Shown here one piece after another: positions 9,793-18,601 of a stretch of 64,000 bases of DNA; the stretch's first letter is position 1; the number at the start of each line of letters is the position of its first letter. Origin of the DNA: JAZUOT01 sp045604805 (GTDB taxonomy: Bacteria; Bacillota; Clostridia; Oscillospirales; Acutalibacteraceae). The stretch spans positions 41,903 to 105,902 of the forward strand of contig JAZUOT010000030.1 of NCBI GenBank assembly GCA_045604805.1, in the 5' to 3' direction. The notes beneath the pieces are model-generated. The model made no database searches. It was not told the DNA's origin and saw only the letters and a program-made list of their open reading frames with translations. The position numbers were made by a program, and so were the translations under genes.

Positions 9793-9846
9793 ACCACTTC
9801 AAATTCAGAAATTAAAAACTCTGAATTTGACATAACAAGTGGTTTT
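9793..9846 (+). promoter_or_regulatory. Long two-part hairpin upstream of CNNM/CBS gene
   Basis: An outer stem ACCACTT/AAGTGGT encloses an inner 10-bp stem CAAATTCAGA/TCTGAATTTG with a 10-base loop, followed by TTT. It ends 50 bases before the next start codon. It may be a terminator of the upstream operon or a leader attenuator. It does not match a Mg (M-box) or other riboswitch I know. Confidence 0.5.
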
Positions 9847-9895
9847 GAATAGTATTTGAAATAAGTGCTTGTTGTGATAAAGGGAGGGAGTTTTT

Positions 9896-11173
9896 ATGTC
9901 CGGTGAGTTGTCGGACTTACCTGATTTTTATGTCAGCCTATCCGTACTATTTTTATTTTTTTCTGCTTTTTTTAATGCTGTTAAGTTTGCCTTGTCATCT
10001 TTAGAATGCTCTGATGAAAATAATGGCATAGCTTTACGAAAAAAGACTCTGTCTATCATAGGAATAAAAATATATATTTTCTTATTTAATTGTATGGCTC
10101 TAGTATTATCGACGATATTTTTCTTTTACCTATTCCAGAAAAATTTATATTTTTCTCACAATAATGTCATTAGTGTCATGTATCTTATTTTTATCGTATC
10201 TGTATATATGTGTGTCACGTCTGTATTTTGTGAGATAATACCAGAGAGATTAGTTTCAAAAAATCAAATGGATTTTTTAAACAAGTTTTCTAAAATAATT
10301 TCTATATTTGTTATTCCGACTAGGCCTATTGCTATGTTCATATTGTTTCTGAGCAAACAAATTTTAAAACTGTTTGGAACTTCGCATACAACGACATCAG
10401 AATTAAAGGACAAGGCCGAAGAGAACATATTAGACATGATAGATAAAGGCAGCAAAAGTGGTGTTATAGAAAATAGAGTCAAAGATATGGTTTCGGGTAT
10501 CTTTGAGTTTGATGATACTATCGTAAGCGAAATAATGACACATAGAACAGAAATGACTGCAATACAAGACGATAAATCTCTCAGAGATGCCGTAGATTTA
10601 GCTACGCAGACTGGCTTTTCAAGAATACCTGTATTCCGTGAAGATATGGATGATATCATAGGTATTGTTTATGCAAAAGATCTGTTGAAGTATGTATATA
10701 CTGATGTTTCAACAGATATACCCTTAAAAAATATCATGCGGCCTGTAATTTTTATTCCCAAAACTAAACATCTGGACGAATTATTTGCCGATATGCGACA
10801 ATCCAAAACCCAGATAGCTATTATAGTAGATGAATATGGTGGGACTGAGGGATTAGTTACTATAGAGGATCTTATAGAAGAGATTTTGGGTAATATCCAA
10901 GACGAATATGATATAGAAGAAGCTGAAGTTAAAAAAGTAAATGAAACTACGCTTACTATAGATGGAAATATGAATATAGATGAAGCAGCTGATCTTTTAG
11001 ATATATCCATTCCAGATGGAGATTATGAGACTATATCAGGTTTTATCATAGAAAAACTTGGTTACATACCGTGTTTCGGCGAACATCCTAAAGTTTCTAT
11101 AGGTGAATTTTCTTTTACAGTTTCTGGAGTTGAAGATAGAAGGATTTCAAAGATAATAGTGGTAAAAAAATAA
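9896..11173 (+). CDS. CNNM/CBS-pair membrane protein (hemolysin C/CorC family)
   Basis: 425 residues: an N-terminal CNNM membrane domain with four hydrophobic segments within about residues 10-160, then tandem CBS domains (from about 205, including VSEIMTHRTEMTAI, GFSRIPVFRED and DEYGGTEGLVTIEDL), and a C-terminal CorC_HlyC transporter-associated domain (about 345-425). The family is linked to Mg2+/Co2+ homeostasis or efflux; substrate here is not determinable. The ATG follows GGGAGGGAG by a few bases. The gene stands alone between two gaps. The hairpin at 9793-9846 may control it. Confidence 0.88.
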   Translation: MSGELSDLPDFYVSLSVLFLFFSAFFNAVKFALSSLECSDENNGIALRKKTLSIIGIKIYIFLFNCMALVLSTIFFFYLFQKNLYFSHNNVISVMYLIFIVSVYMCVTSVFCEIIPERLVSKNQMDFLNKFSKIISIFVIPTRPIAMFILFLSKQILKLFGTSHTTTSELKDKAEENILDMIDKGSKSGVIENRVKDMVSGIFEFDDTIVSEIMTHRTEMTAIQDDKSLRDAVDLATQTGFSRIPVFREDMDDIIGIVYAKDLLKYVYTDVSTDIPLKNIMRPVIFIPKTKHLDELFADMRQSKTQIAIIVDEYGGTEGLVTIEDLIEEILGNIQDEYDIEEAEVKKVNETTLTIDGNMNIDEAADLLDISIPDGDYETISGFIIEKLGYIPCFGEHPKVSIGEFSFTVSGVEDRRISKIIVVKK

Positions 11174-11511
11174 CAACAACAGTGATATATACTGAAATTC
11201 GATGACATAATGAAAAGAAGTTAGGTAGTATTAATGTTTGCCTCGTTTCGCTGTGATACAACCGACAAAAATCAGATCTAATATCAAAAGTCTCTGTAGC
11301 AGTTTTAAATTTTTCGGGAATGCTACTTTTTTTTGGGTATCACACCAATGGAAAGCACGTGTATCCGATTTGCTATTATTGGTGAATACCATTACACTAT
11401 TTATAGTTTGGGGTATGTTCATCAAAGTATCCCTTTCCCCTGAAAGCTATTGAGTTATGACGAAATAAGTACTTTGATAGCATAATAAAAATTTTGTTTT
11501 AGAGGAAATTT
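11174..11511. other. 338-base gap, no supported gene
   Basis: One 71-codon frame exists here, but it lacks a ribosome site and recognisable content. GTAGCA...TGCTAC with an 18-base loop followed by eight T (about 11297-11335) could be a weak terminator for the CNNM gene. Nothing else is seen. Confidence 0.4.
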
Positions 11512-12276
11512 ATGTTATTGGCTTTTGATATTGGGAATACCCAAGTGACTGCAGGGATACATAATGGCGATAAATGGATGAGGATAGTTAGATTCTCTTC
11601 AGGTAAAAACAAAACCAGTGATAAATATGCAAATGAGATCAATGATTTTTTAAATGATTGTGCCATCTCTGTTGATGATATTTCAGCAGGTATTATTTCA
11701 TCGGTAGTTCCTTGTGTAACTTGCGCTTTGCAAGATGCAATAAAAAATATATTTAATTTTGAGCCAGTCCTGATAAATGAAAATCTAAATTGCGATATCA
11801 GAGTTGATATTGATGATCCCGCTTCCCTCGGTAGTGATATTTTATGTGGCTGTGTTGCTGCTGCAAAAAAATATACTTTACCCGCTATAGTGTTTGATTT
11901 TGGTTCTGCTACAACAGCTTGTATCGTTGACAAAAATTCGAATTTGCTTGGTGGTATGATAATTCCTGGACTTAAGATGTCGCTTAAAGCACTTTATTCG
12001 GGTTGTGCTATGCTATCTGAAGTTCAAATAGCTAAACCAAAAAGACTTATAGGAAAAAACACTGAAGAATCCATACAAGCTGGTGTAGTATATAGCAATG
12101 TAGCTATAATTGACAATATAAGTCAACGTATACAGGAGGAGCTTGGTGAAAAATGTACAATTGTAGTGACTGGTGGTATGTCTGCTTATATTTCGCCTTA
12201 TACAAAGGCAGATGTAATTTGGGACGAGAATTTAGTTTTAGATGGGATGAGATTTATATATGAACAAAATAAATGA
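11512..12276 (+). CDS. coaX: Type III pantothenate kinase
   Basis: First step of coenzyme A synthesis: phosphorylation of pantothenate in the cytosol. 254 residues with the acetate/sugar-kinase fold signatures of CoaX: N-terminal FDIGNTQVTAG phosphate loop, GSDILCGCVAA, FDFGSATTACIVD, and GGMIIPGLKMS. AGAGGAAA stands just before the ATG. Its last 17 bases overlap the next gene, a probable pantothenate-type vitamin transporter subunit, so uptake and activation of the same vitamin appear coupled. No promoter is clear. Confidence 0.93.
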   Translation: MLLAFDIGNTQVTAGIHNGDKWMRIVRFSSGKNKTSDKYANEINDFLNDCAISVDDISAGIISSVVPCVTCALQDAIKNIFNFEPVLINENLNCDIRVDIDDPASLGSDILCGCVAAAKKYTLPAIVFDFGSATTACIVDKNSNLLGGMIIPGLKMSLKALYSGCAMLSEVQIAKPKRLIGKNTEESIQAGVVYSNVAIIDNISQRIQEELGEKCTIVVTGGMSAYISPYTKADVIWDENLVLDGMRFIYEQNK

Positions 12277-12856
12277 TATTTCCAGTAAAAATTTAAAAAT
12301 GGCTTGGTTTGGAATTTTTAGTGCAATAATTGCACTTTTGACATTTACGCCACTGGGATATATACCTCTTGGAGCAGTTTCAGCTACGACTGTACATATA
12401 CCTGTAATAATTGCTTCTATTGTATTTGGGATATATTTTGGAGCTGGTTTGGGTTTTGTAATGGGTGTTTTGTGTATATTGAGGGCTGTCACTATGGCTT
12501 CAGCTCCAACGGATCTTTTTTTCATGAACCCTGTCGTTTCTGTTTTACCTAGGATATGTATAGGTTTAGTTGCAGCTTCAGTTTTTACACTTTCAAAGAG
12601 AATACTAAAAAGCTGCAAAAAAAGAGAAAGTATAGCTGTTGCTATTTCAGCAGCCTTAGCAACTCTTACAAACACTGTGCTAGTGCTGTTTTTCTTAGTG
12701 CTTTTATACGGTGAAAAAATATCGGTCTCACTTTCGCAGGCACTTTCTTTTATAATCGCTTCAATAATAGCCATAAACGGTATCGTTGAACTTGTTACTG
12801 CAATACTTATATCTGTTCCGGTATGTTTAGCTCTCTATAAATTAAAAAGTTTTTAG
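12260..12856 (+). CDS. ECF transporter S component, probably pantothenate-type (PanT-like)
   Basis: 198 residues, hydrophobic with about six membrane segments. The N-terminal pattern (LLTFTPLGYIPLG, TVHIPVIIASIVFG, GLGFVMG) is typical of the PanT/HmpT group of energy-coupling-factor substrate-binding subunits, which work with a shared EcfT and EcfA1/A2 module. That module is not in the window. Its start lies inside the 3' end of coaX (17-base overlap), supporting pantothenate as the substrate; this is an inference from context and family resemblance. Confidence 0.8.
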   Translation: MNKINDISSKNLKMAWFGIFSAIIALLTFTPLGYIPLGAVSATTVHIPVIIASIVFGIYFGAGLGFVMGVLCILRAVTMASAPTDLFFMNPVVSVLPRICIGLVAASVFTLSKRILKSCKKRESIAVAISAALATLTNTVLVLFFLVLLYGEKISVSLSQALSFIIASIIAINGIVELVTAILISVPVCLALYKLKSF

Positions 12857-12889
12857 TTTTTCTTAGAAAACGAAAGGAAAGTTTACACA

Positions 12890-13984
12890 ATGAAACTAGG
12901 TATCGTAGGTCTCCCAAATGTAGGAAAAAGCACATTGTTCAATGCACTTACAAACTCTAAGGCACAATCAGCCAATTACCCATTTTGTACTATAGAACCA
13001 AATGTGGGGATAGTTACAGTTCCAGATGAGCGAATTGAGGCCTTGGCAAAAATGTATTCTCCGAAAAAAATAACGCCCGCTACTATAGAATTTGTTGATA
13101 TTGCAGGTCTTGTTAAAGGAGCATCAAAGGGTGAAGGCTTAGGGAATAAGTTCCTTGCAAATATCCGTGAGGTTGATGCAATAGTTCATGTAGTAAGGTG
13201 CTTCGAAAACGATGATATTACTCATGTAGATGGTAGCATAGACCCCAAAAGAGACATAGAAACTATAAACTATGAACTTATACTTTCTGACCTAGAAATG
13301 ATAGACCGACGTATAGATAAAACTAAAAAAATGCTCAAAAGTGATAAAAAATATAAAGCTGAACTTGAGTTTTTTGAGAAAGTTAAAGCCGTGCTTGATA
13401 GTGGTCAAATGGCATCTACTGTGGAATGTAGCGAAGATGAAGCTAAGTTGCTATCTACCGTTGCACTACTTAGCAATAAATCTATGATATACGCTGCTAA
13501 TATGAGCGAAGAAGATTTTTCTACAGGGATAGAATCAAACCAGAACTATAAAAAAGTATGTAAAATAGCTCAGAAAGAAAATGCAGCTGTACTACCTGTT
13601 TGTGCCGAATTAGAAGCTCAAATCTCAGAATTATCTGCAGAAGAAAAGACCATGTTCTTGGAAGATATGGGCCTTCATGAATCAGGACTAGATAGGCTTA
13701 TACGTGAATGCTATAAACTTTTAGGACTTATTTCTTACCTGACTGCAGGGGAGCCAGAAGTTCGTGCTTGGACTATAACTCAAGGCACTAAAGCCCCTCA
13801 GGCTGCAGGAAAAATACATACGGATTTTGAAAGAGGTTTTATCAGAGCTGAAGTAATAGAATGTGACAAGCTTCTCGAGTGTGGAAATCTTGCTAAGGCT
13901 AAAGAAAAAGGGTTAGTCCGCTCCGAAGGTAAGGACTATGTCATGAAAGACGGAGATGTCGTGCTCTTCAGATTTAATGTATAA
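12890..13984 (+). CDS. ychF: Ribosome-binding ATPase YchF
   Basis: 364 residues, full length for the universal Obg-related YchF/OLA1 family. The P-loop is GLPNVGKST (residues 7-15), followed by DIAGLVKGAS, the coiled-coil insertion at about 125-200, and the C-terminal TGS domain (EVRAWTITQGTKAPQAAG, IHTDFERGFIRAEV). Known members bind ATP rather than GTP and associate with the ribosome. AAAGGAAAG precedes the ATG. It follows the ECF gene by 33 bases and may share its transcript. Confidence 0.95.
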   Translation: MKLGIVGLPNVGKSTLFNALTNSKAQSANYPFCTIEPNVGIVTVPDERIEALAKMYSPKKITPATIEFVDIAGLVKGASKGEGLGNKFLANIREVDAIVHVVRCFENDDITHVDGSIDPKRDIETINYELILSDLEMIDRRIDKTKKMLKSDKKYKAELEFFEKVKAVLDSGQMASTVECSEDEAKLLSTVALLSNKSMIYAANMSEEDFSTGIESNQNYKKVCKIAQKENAAVLPVCAELEAQISELSAEEKTMFLEDMGLHESGLDRLIRECYKLLGLISYLTAGEPEVRAWTITQGTKAPQAAGKIHTDFERGFIRAEVIECDKLLECGNLAKAKEKGLVRSEGKDYVMKDGDVVLFRFNV

Positions 13985-14225
13985 GTATTAATTTGTTTTA
14001 CATTCAAAAACCACTAAGATGAATAAACTCAAAAGAAAAAAGTGATCTTACGTATCTACGATCCATTTTGAGAAACCATTTTTTCAACCATCAATATACT
14101 ATTTCTTTTCCAGATTTGGAATGACAATATGATTAGCTATAAAATTGCTGCTGCAGATAGGATTTAGTGCTTCAATACATTAGAAACTTGCGCTTATCTG
14201 ATGCACAATCGAGTAGGGGAGATTT

Positions 14226-14800
14226 TCTCCTCCCTCTCACGCCACTCTACGTACCGTTTAGCATATAGCGTTTCAACATAACTTCCAAGCGTGACGCTTA
14301 TTATAGTAGTCAAGACAACTTACAATACCTGTTTTAGCCAATGTTCCCTTAGTTAGAGATTGCTCTAATTGCGCATATTTTCATGGTGCTCCAGTAATAA
14401 CGATCTCAGCAATATGCGGTTAGTCTCGCAAGGTATTTTTTAATCCCAAGCTTTTGTAATCACTGTTGCCGCTTCTCTTTGGTATTTTCGATTGCTTCCA
14501 AATGATAATTCCGAGTCTCATACGTAAATGTGCGTCGATTTATGCCATTACCGTTTTCATAGCTCTAAGGGCATAGTAGTTAATCCATCCCATTGACACC
14601 TAACTGATTTTCGCAATCTTACTTGTGACTGTTCCAAGCATTATCTTACAGGTCAGCTTCTTTAAATCATCCACACTGCCTGTCTCTTTATTGGTGCAAG
14701 CTCTTTTATATACGGCGTTCATGTTGTTACTGGACAGTATCTTTTTTAACAGTTCCGACAATTGCCTTGTGGACTTTCACCACAGACTGTCATTATGCCC
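14226..14800 (-). pseudogene. Decayed group II intron with reverse transcriptase/maturase remnant
   Basis: Read on the minus strand, about 14720-14650 gives MNAVYKRACTNKETGSVDD, the N-terminal start of a group II RT. From about 14595 downward come GWINYYALRAMK, LRMRLGIIIWKQSK and DYYNKRHAWKL, the C-terminal maturase/X region, broken by stops. The catalytic RT domain between them is deleted. At 14256-14232 the reverse strand reads CGGTACGTAGAGTGGCGTG, matching domain V/VI, directly after the frame as in an intron. GTGAAAGTCCAC near 14780 resembles the intron RNA preceding the ORF. This sits in the 1.28-kb gap 13985-15266, where I see no other gene. Confidence 0.8.
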
Positions 14801-15098
14801 ATTATATTTTTCCATTTCGCTTAGATATTACCACATTTCCGGGGTTTGATGAATTTAATGGACAAGGTGTTATAAATAACGACTTTTTTGCTAATAATAA
14901 AATACTAGAATAAAATAGAAGTAGCATCAATCAGAAACCATGCTAATAGTCAAATTGCAGGCGTTGCAATTAGTGCTTTAACACTTATTCTGACTTATGA
15001 CGAGAATTGTAGCCTTGTCTGTAGAGCCCGTTAAGGCCTTTGTTGCGACTTCAATAGCTGCACTAATTTAACATTGTTATATCTTTTGGCCACAACCT

Positions 15099-15132
15099 AA
15101 AACCACCCATGGTATATTCCATAGGAGGTTTT
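15099..15132 (-). terminator. Terminator-like hairpin downstream of the jag-yidC operon
   Basis: AAAACCACCCATGG / CCATAGGAGGTTTT, 12 of 14 positions paired with a 6-base loop. Each side ends in a T-tract on its own strand (ATTTT-like), so it can act in either direction. It is placed 135 bases past the end of the minus-strand operon. Confidence 0.6.
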
Positions 15133-15266
15133 GCTTTTATTAGTGAATTTTTTGCAGTTCACCTAGATTTTATGTATTTAGTTGAGCACAAACACAAATT
15201 TGACAGCAATAATTCTAATGCTAACTAGAGATGATTGCTCCCAGAACAAAGCACTACCATTAAGTA

Positions 15267-15518
15267 CTACTGTTCCACCGTAACACCAATATATATCTTT
15301 TCATTACGCTTAGAAAGGCCTAAACGTTCTCTTGCTATTTTCTCAACATATTTTTCTGTTTTCTCTGTATCTGCATTAAGTACATTCTTTAGCTCGTCAT
15401 TTGTGTAGTTTTGTTCTTTAAGTTCACTTTGAATAGAAGCAAGTCTTACCTGTTTTTTGTTTATCTCAAGTTGTTGATTTACCATAACAAAGCACATATA
15501 CAACACAAAAATTACCAA
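15267..15518 (-). CDS. FtsB/DivIC-type septum formation initiator
   Basis: Small bitopic division protein: one membrane segment (VIFVLYMCFVMV) followed by a heptad coiled coil and the ERLGLSKRNEKIYI end typical of DivIC/FtsB, which links the septal peptidoglycan machinery. 83 residues from the TTG at 15518, but this start falls at the membrane segment and has no ribosome site. The frame stays open upstream with KRLLRLESADNRKKNSKF, the basic cytoplasmic tail expected for the family, up to AAAGGGG at 15609-15603. No ATG, GTG or TTG follows that site; only ATT (15599, 15596) and ATA (15593) do. So either a non-canonical start is used or the start has been lost. Confidence 0.75.
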   Translation of the reverse strand: MVIFVLYMCFVMVNQQLEINKKQVRLASIQSELKEQNYTNDELKNVLNADTEKTEKYVEKIARERLGLSKRNEKIYIGVTVEQ

Positions 15519-15631
15519 TGATAACTTAAGAAGAGTAAATTTACTATTTTTTTTTCTATTGTCAGCAGACTCAAGCCTTAATAGACGCTTTATAATAATA
15601 CACCCCTTTGTATATACAAATAAGCACCATT

Positions 15632-16612
15632 TTATTTTATCTTTCCATACAGTGGTGATGACAGTCCTTCATCAGTTTTGATGCAATCATCAAGTTCTGT
15701 TTTTTTATTTTGAATACTTTCACTATCATCTGGCTTAGTTACTTTCGAATATGGTGTAGCCTTCAAACTGTTTCGAGAAGTTGCTGGCGCAATTACAACG
15801 TGTCTCTTGTTCCCTGTACCTTCGCTCCAAGAAATTATTCCTTTTTCTTTTTTTATTTCCAAGTGTACAATCTTTCTGTCGTAAGTACCCATAGGTCTCA
15901 AAGATATTTTCTTGTGGTTTTTCCGAGAGAAAGCCGCTTTGCTGTGAGCTAATGCAACTATAGCTTTTTCATGCTTTCTTTTATAGTCACAGACATCTAA
16001 ACATACTTTAAGATACTGATTCTCCTGCAATCCCTTCCTAACATATAAATTAACAAGTGTCTGCAAGGAAAGCAAAGTTTCTCCCCTAAAGCCTATTAAG
16101 CTTTTAGCCTCTTTGCTTTCCATTTTTATTGTGATTCCCCGACTGGTTACTTGTGAAGAAAACTTAACCTCATCAAAATCATTTACAAGATATTTAATCA
16201 TTGATTTTATATATTCAATTGCATTCGTTTCGATTTGGCTTTTTTGCTCATCTGTTAATCTAGGTATTTTCTTTGCTTCCACAAGATCGTGATCTTGGGA
16301 CATCGAAGATTTTTTTACATCACTCTGACGGTTTGATTTTATTTTGTTTTTAGACTCAGTAGATCTTGCCTTAACATCTGTAGAATTCTGAACCTTTTTA
16401 TTGGAAGCATCCGAGTTGCTTGTGGTATTAATTTTATTTTCCACATAAACACGAACCTTAGCAAGTTTTCCTCCAAATAAACCAAAAATTTTCTTTTCAG
16501 GCAATTCCAAAATTTCAAAATCAACCTCTTCTGCAACTGCTCCAAGCTTTTTGAAGGCATTTTCTTTTGCTTCTTCAACTGTTGTTCCTGTCGCTATAGC
16601 TTCTTTTAACAA
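15632..16612 (-). CDS. jag: RNA-binding protein Jag/KhpB
   Basis: 326 residues: N-terminal Jag-N domain (about 1-57, KKIFGLFGGKLAKVRV), a Ser/Lys-rich linker, KH domain (about 130-205, with ESKEAKSLIGFRGETLLSLQ) and R3H domain (about 210-265, with the R-x-x-x-H core MGTYDRKIVH). KhpB-type proteins bind RNA and affect cell elongation. The C-terminal 50 or so residues after R3H are an uncharacterised extension. It lies between yidC and the divIC-like gene, the usual place next to the membrane insertase. Confidence 0.92.
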   Translation of the reverse strand: MLKEAIATGTTVEEAKENAFKKLGAVAEEVDFEILELPEKKIFGLFGGKLAKVRVYVENKINTTSNSDASNKKVQNSTDVKARSTESKNKIKSNRQSDVKKSSMSQDHDLVEAKKIPRLTDEQKSQIETNAIEYIKSMIKYLVNDFDEVKFSSQVTSRGITIKMESKEAKSLIGFRGETLLSLQTLVNLYVRKGLQENQYLKVCLDVCDYKRKHEKAIVALAHSKAAFSRKNHKKISLRPMGTYDRKIVHLEIKKEKGIISWSEGTGNKRHVVIAPATSRNSLKATPYSKVTKPDDSESIQNKKTELDDCIKTDEGLSSPLYGKIK

Positions 16613-16682
16613 ATCAATACTCCCCTCTCAAAAAATATATATTATCTCGTATTGTTATTCAGATTGGAAACCAAATCTATGC

Positions 16683-17609
16683 TCAACTCATTGGTTTCAT
16701 AGCCTGTTCTTCTAAAAGCCTACGCTGAATTCTTGCAGCTTCCTCTTTAGCAACCAATAGATCCCTACCATAAAAGATATTTATGATGTAAGTTTGTGCA
16801 AGATTTAAAATATTGCTTATTATCCAGTAAAATCCAACTGCCGCCGGGGCTGCGTACGCGATGTAAGCAGTTATTAATGGAAAAAAGTAAAGACTCCACT
16901 TCATACAACCTTGTTGTTGTTGTGCTGTACCTGTGATATTCTGAGTAACAATTTGCGCCACTAAGGAAGTCACTACGCAGAGCACAGGTATGACCCAAAG
17001 AAAAGTGGAAAGAGCACTGCCGCGCGGTGTTCCCAAAAGATTAAGCCCTAAAAAATTGAAACCCTGACTAAATAAGTCCAACTTGGCAATATCAGTCGTG
17101 CTAAACACATTCACAAGATAATCTCTTAAATATTGGAACTCATTGACAACTCGAATCTGCATATACATATCAGATGTGGATAAATGTGCGCCAACTCCAG
17201 GTATTTGAGACAATAGATTAGCAGAATTAGCTACTGAAGCAGGGTCAACATGCAAGGTGTTAGTCAGTGGAAATACAACAGAATAGTATATTCCCATCAT
17301 AACAAGTAGTGGCACAAACATAGTAGAACAACCGCCCATGGGGTTTATTCCCTCTTTGGCGTAAAGCTCGGTCATTTCCTGCTGATATCTTTGTCTGTCA
17401 TCCCCACACTTTTTTTTTAGCTCTTCCAATTTCGACTGCATACGAGCAGTTTGTGCCATAGATTTTTGTTGTTTAACAGAAAACGGAAAGCTTATGATCT
17501 TAAACAATATGGTAAATAGAATTATAGCTACTCCGTAGTTTTTGGTAATCTCATAAAAGAACCATAGAACATATCCGAATATGTGCCCGACATAATTGAA
17601 AATTTGCAT
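16683..17609 (-). CDS. yidC: Membrane protein insertase YidC
   Basis: 308 residues, Gram-positive YidC/SpoIIIJ type: an N-terminal membrane segment then the conserved insertase core with the hydrophilic-groove helix (GVAIILFTILFKIISFPF), a charged cytoplasmic hairpin (about 50-85) and four more membrane segments. A NPMGGC motif and WIISNILNLAQT near the end fit the family. No lipoprotein signal Cys is seen. It inserts proteins into the cytoplasmic membrane. It follows yidD by 42 bases in the rpmH-rnpA-yidD-yidC-jag operon. Confidence 0.94.
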   Translation of the reverse strand: MQIFNYVGHIFGYVLWFFYEITKNYGVAIILFTILFKIISFPFSVKQQKSMAQTARMQSKLEELKKKCGDDRQRYQQEMTELYAKEGINPMGGCSTMFVPLLVMMGIYYSVVFPLTNTLHVDPASVANSANLLSQIPGVGAHLSTSDMYMQIRVVNEFQYLRDYLVNVFSTTDIAKLDLFSQGFNFLGLNLLGTPRGSALSTFLWVIPVLCVVTSLVAQIVTQNITGTAQQQQGCMKWSLYFFPLITAYIAYAAPAAVGFYWIISNILNLAQTYIINIFYGRDLLVAKEEAARIQRRLLEEQAMKPMS

Positions 17610-17651
17610 TGTATAGGTAGCCTCCTAATAGATATACCTAAAGACACCAGA

Positions 17652-17879
17652 TTATTTTTTAGGTGGAACGGGATCAAAGCCGCCCTTTGAAAAAGGGTTG
17701 CAACGAATAAATCGCCCAAGAGCAAGAATAATACCTTTGAGCAGTCCATGCAGTTGTATAGCTTCAATAGCATAGTTTGAACAAGTAGGAATGTATTTGC
17801 AAGACGGTTTAGTATTACTCGAAATATATTTTTGGTAGAGTCGAATTAGCTTCACCGCAAAACTAGCACCTTTTGACAA
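17652..17879 (-). CDS. yidD: Membrane protein insertion efficiency factor YidD
   Basis: 75 residues, with the family core LIRLYQKYIS, CKYIPTCSNYAIEAI, and RCNPFSKGGFDPVP. Membrane-associated helper of YidC. It starts 3 bases downstream of the rnpA stop, so the two are co-translated. Complete and of normal length. Confidence 0.95.
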   Translation of the reverse strand: MSKGASFAVKLIRLYQKYISSNTKPSCKYIPTCSNYAIEAIQLHGLLKGIILALGRFIRCNPFSKGGFDPVPPKK

Positions 17880-17882
17880 GAT

Positions 17883-18233
17883 CTAATTACCACTTTCTTT
17901 TTTTAAAATATTTGCAGAATCTAGCAATTTCCGCATATCTTTCTTTATAAAAGTACTCTTTAAAAATGGAGTCTTTGCCCTAGCGACAAAGACTAAATTA
18001 TAACCTATTATAATACTAGAACTAAGTTCAAAAAATGCTTGTTTTATAATCCTTCTGGCTCTGTTGCGCTTTACTGCACAACCTATTTTTTTACTAGCAG
18101 TTATGCCATACCTGGAAAAATTTTTTCTATCTTTGTGCACATAAAGAACCAGAGACGGAGTTACGTAAGACTTTCCCTTTGAGTAGGTCCTTTTGAACTC
18201 CGCATTTTTTTTCATTGGTACATAATCTTGCAT
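17883..18233 (-). CDS. rnpA: Ribonuclease P protein component
   Basis: 116 residues. The basic signature is KKIGCAVKRNRARRIIKQAF, and the N-terminal KKNAEFKRTYSKGKSY is typical. It binds RNase P RNA for tRNA 5' maturation. It follows rpmH by about 30 bases under the same promoter. Confidence 0.95.
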   Translation of the reverse strand: MQDYVPMKKNAEFKRTYSKGKSYVTPSLVLYVHKDRKNFSRYGITASKKIGCAVKRNRARRIIKQAFFELSSSIIIGYNLVFVARAKTPFLKSTFIKKDMRKLLDSANILKKESGN

Positions 18234-18263
18234 ACAGCAGCCCTTCTAATTACAGGAAAAAAA

Positions 18264-18398
18264 TCAATAGCTTAAACGTTTCCTGCCCTTAGCTCTGCGT
18301 CTTGCTAAAACTTTCCTACCATTTCTATCGGCCATCCTCTTCATAAAACCGTGAATTTTATTTCTGTGCCTTTTCTTAGGCTGATATGTTCTGAACAT
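18264..18398 (-). CDS. rpmH: 50S ribosomal protein L34
   Basis: 44 residues (MFRTYQPKKRHRNKIHGF... to ...RAKGRKRLSY), the complete universal L34 sequence: highly basic, with R-x-K-R-H and GRKVLARRRAKGRK. AGGAGG lies about 14 bases before the ATG. First gene of the operon and too short for length-based gene finding. In many bacteria dnaA and the origin lie just upstream; here an IS1-like remnant occupies that place. Confidence 0.95.
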   Translation of the reverse strand: MFRTYQPKKRHRNKIHGFMKRMADRNGRKVLARRRAKGRKRLSY

Positions 18399-18441
18399 AT
18401 TACTACATTTCTCCTCCTAACAGCAAATTCCATACTGGCAC

Positions 18442-18470
18442 ATTATACTATAGAGAATTATTTTCGTCAA
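18442..18470 (-). promoter_or_regulatory. Near-consensus sigma-A promoter for rpmH operon
   Basis: On the minus strand TTGACG (18470-18465), 17 bases, then TATAAT (18447-18442). It is 43 bases upstream of the rpmH ATG and matches the strong constitutive promoter expected for ribosomal protein and RNase P genes. Confidence 0.85.
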
Positions 18471-18601
18471 TTTGTTTTTTGTGACGGGAGTGCCTTTTTA
18501 CAAGTGTTTAGAAAAAAGAGAAAAGACTATAAAACTCATCTATCTCCATAACTTCTAATAATTCGTTCGATAATTATTTTTTCCTTTATTTGCTTTTATA
18601 G

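Noticed and set aside
11238..11453. 71-codon frame in the gap before coaX
   Set aside because: No ribosome site and no recognisable content; composition like non-coding DNA.
14625..14849. Plus-strand 74-codon frame
   Set aside because: It lies antisense to the decayed group II intron maturase, which explains the sequence.
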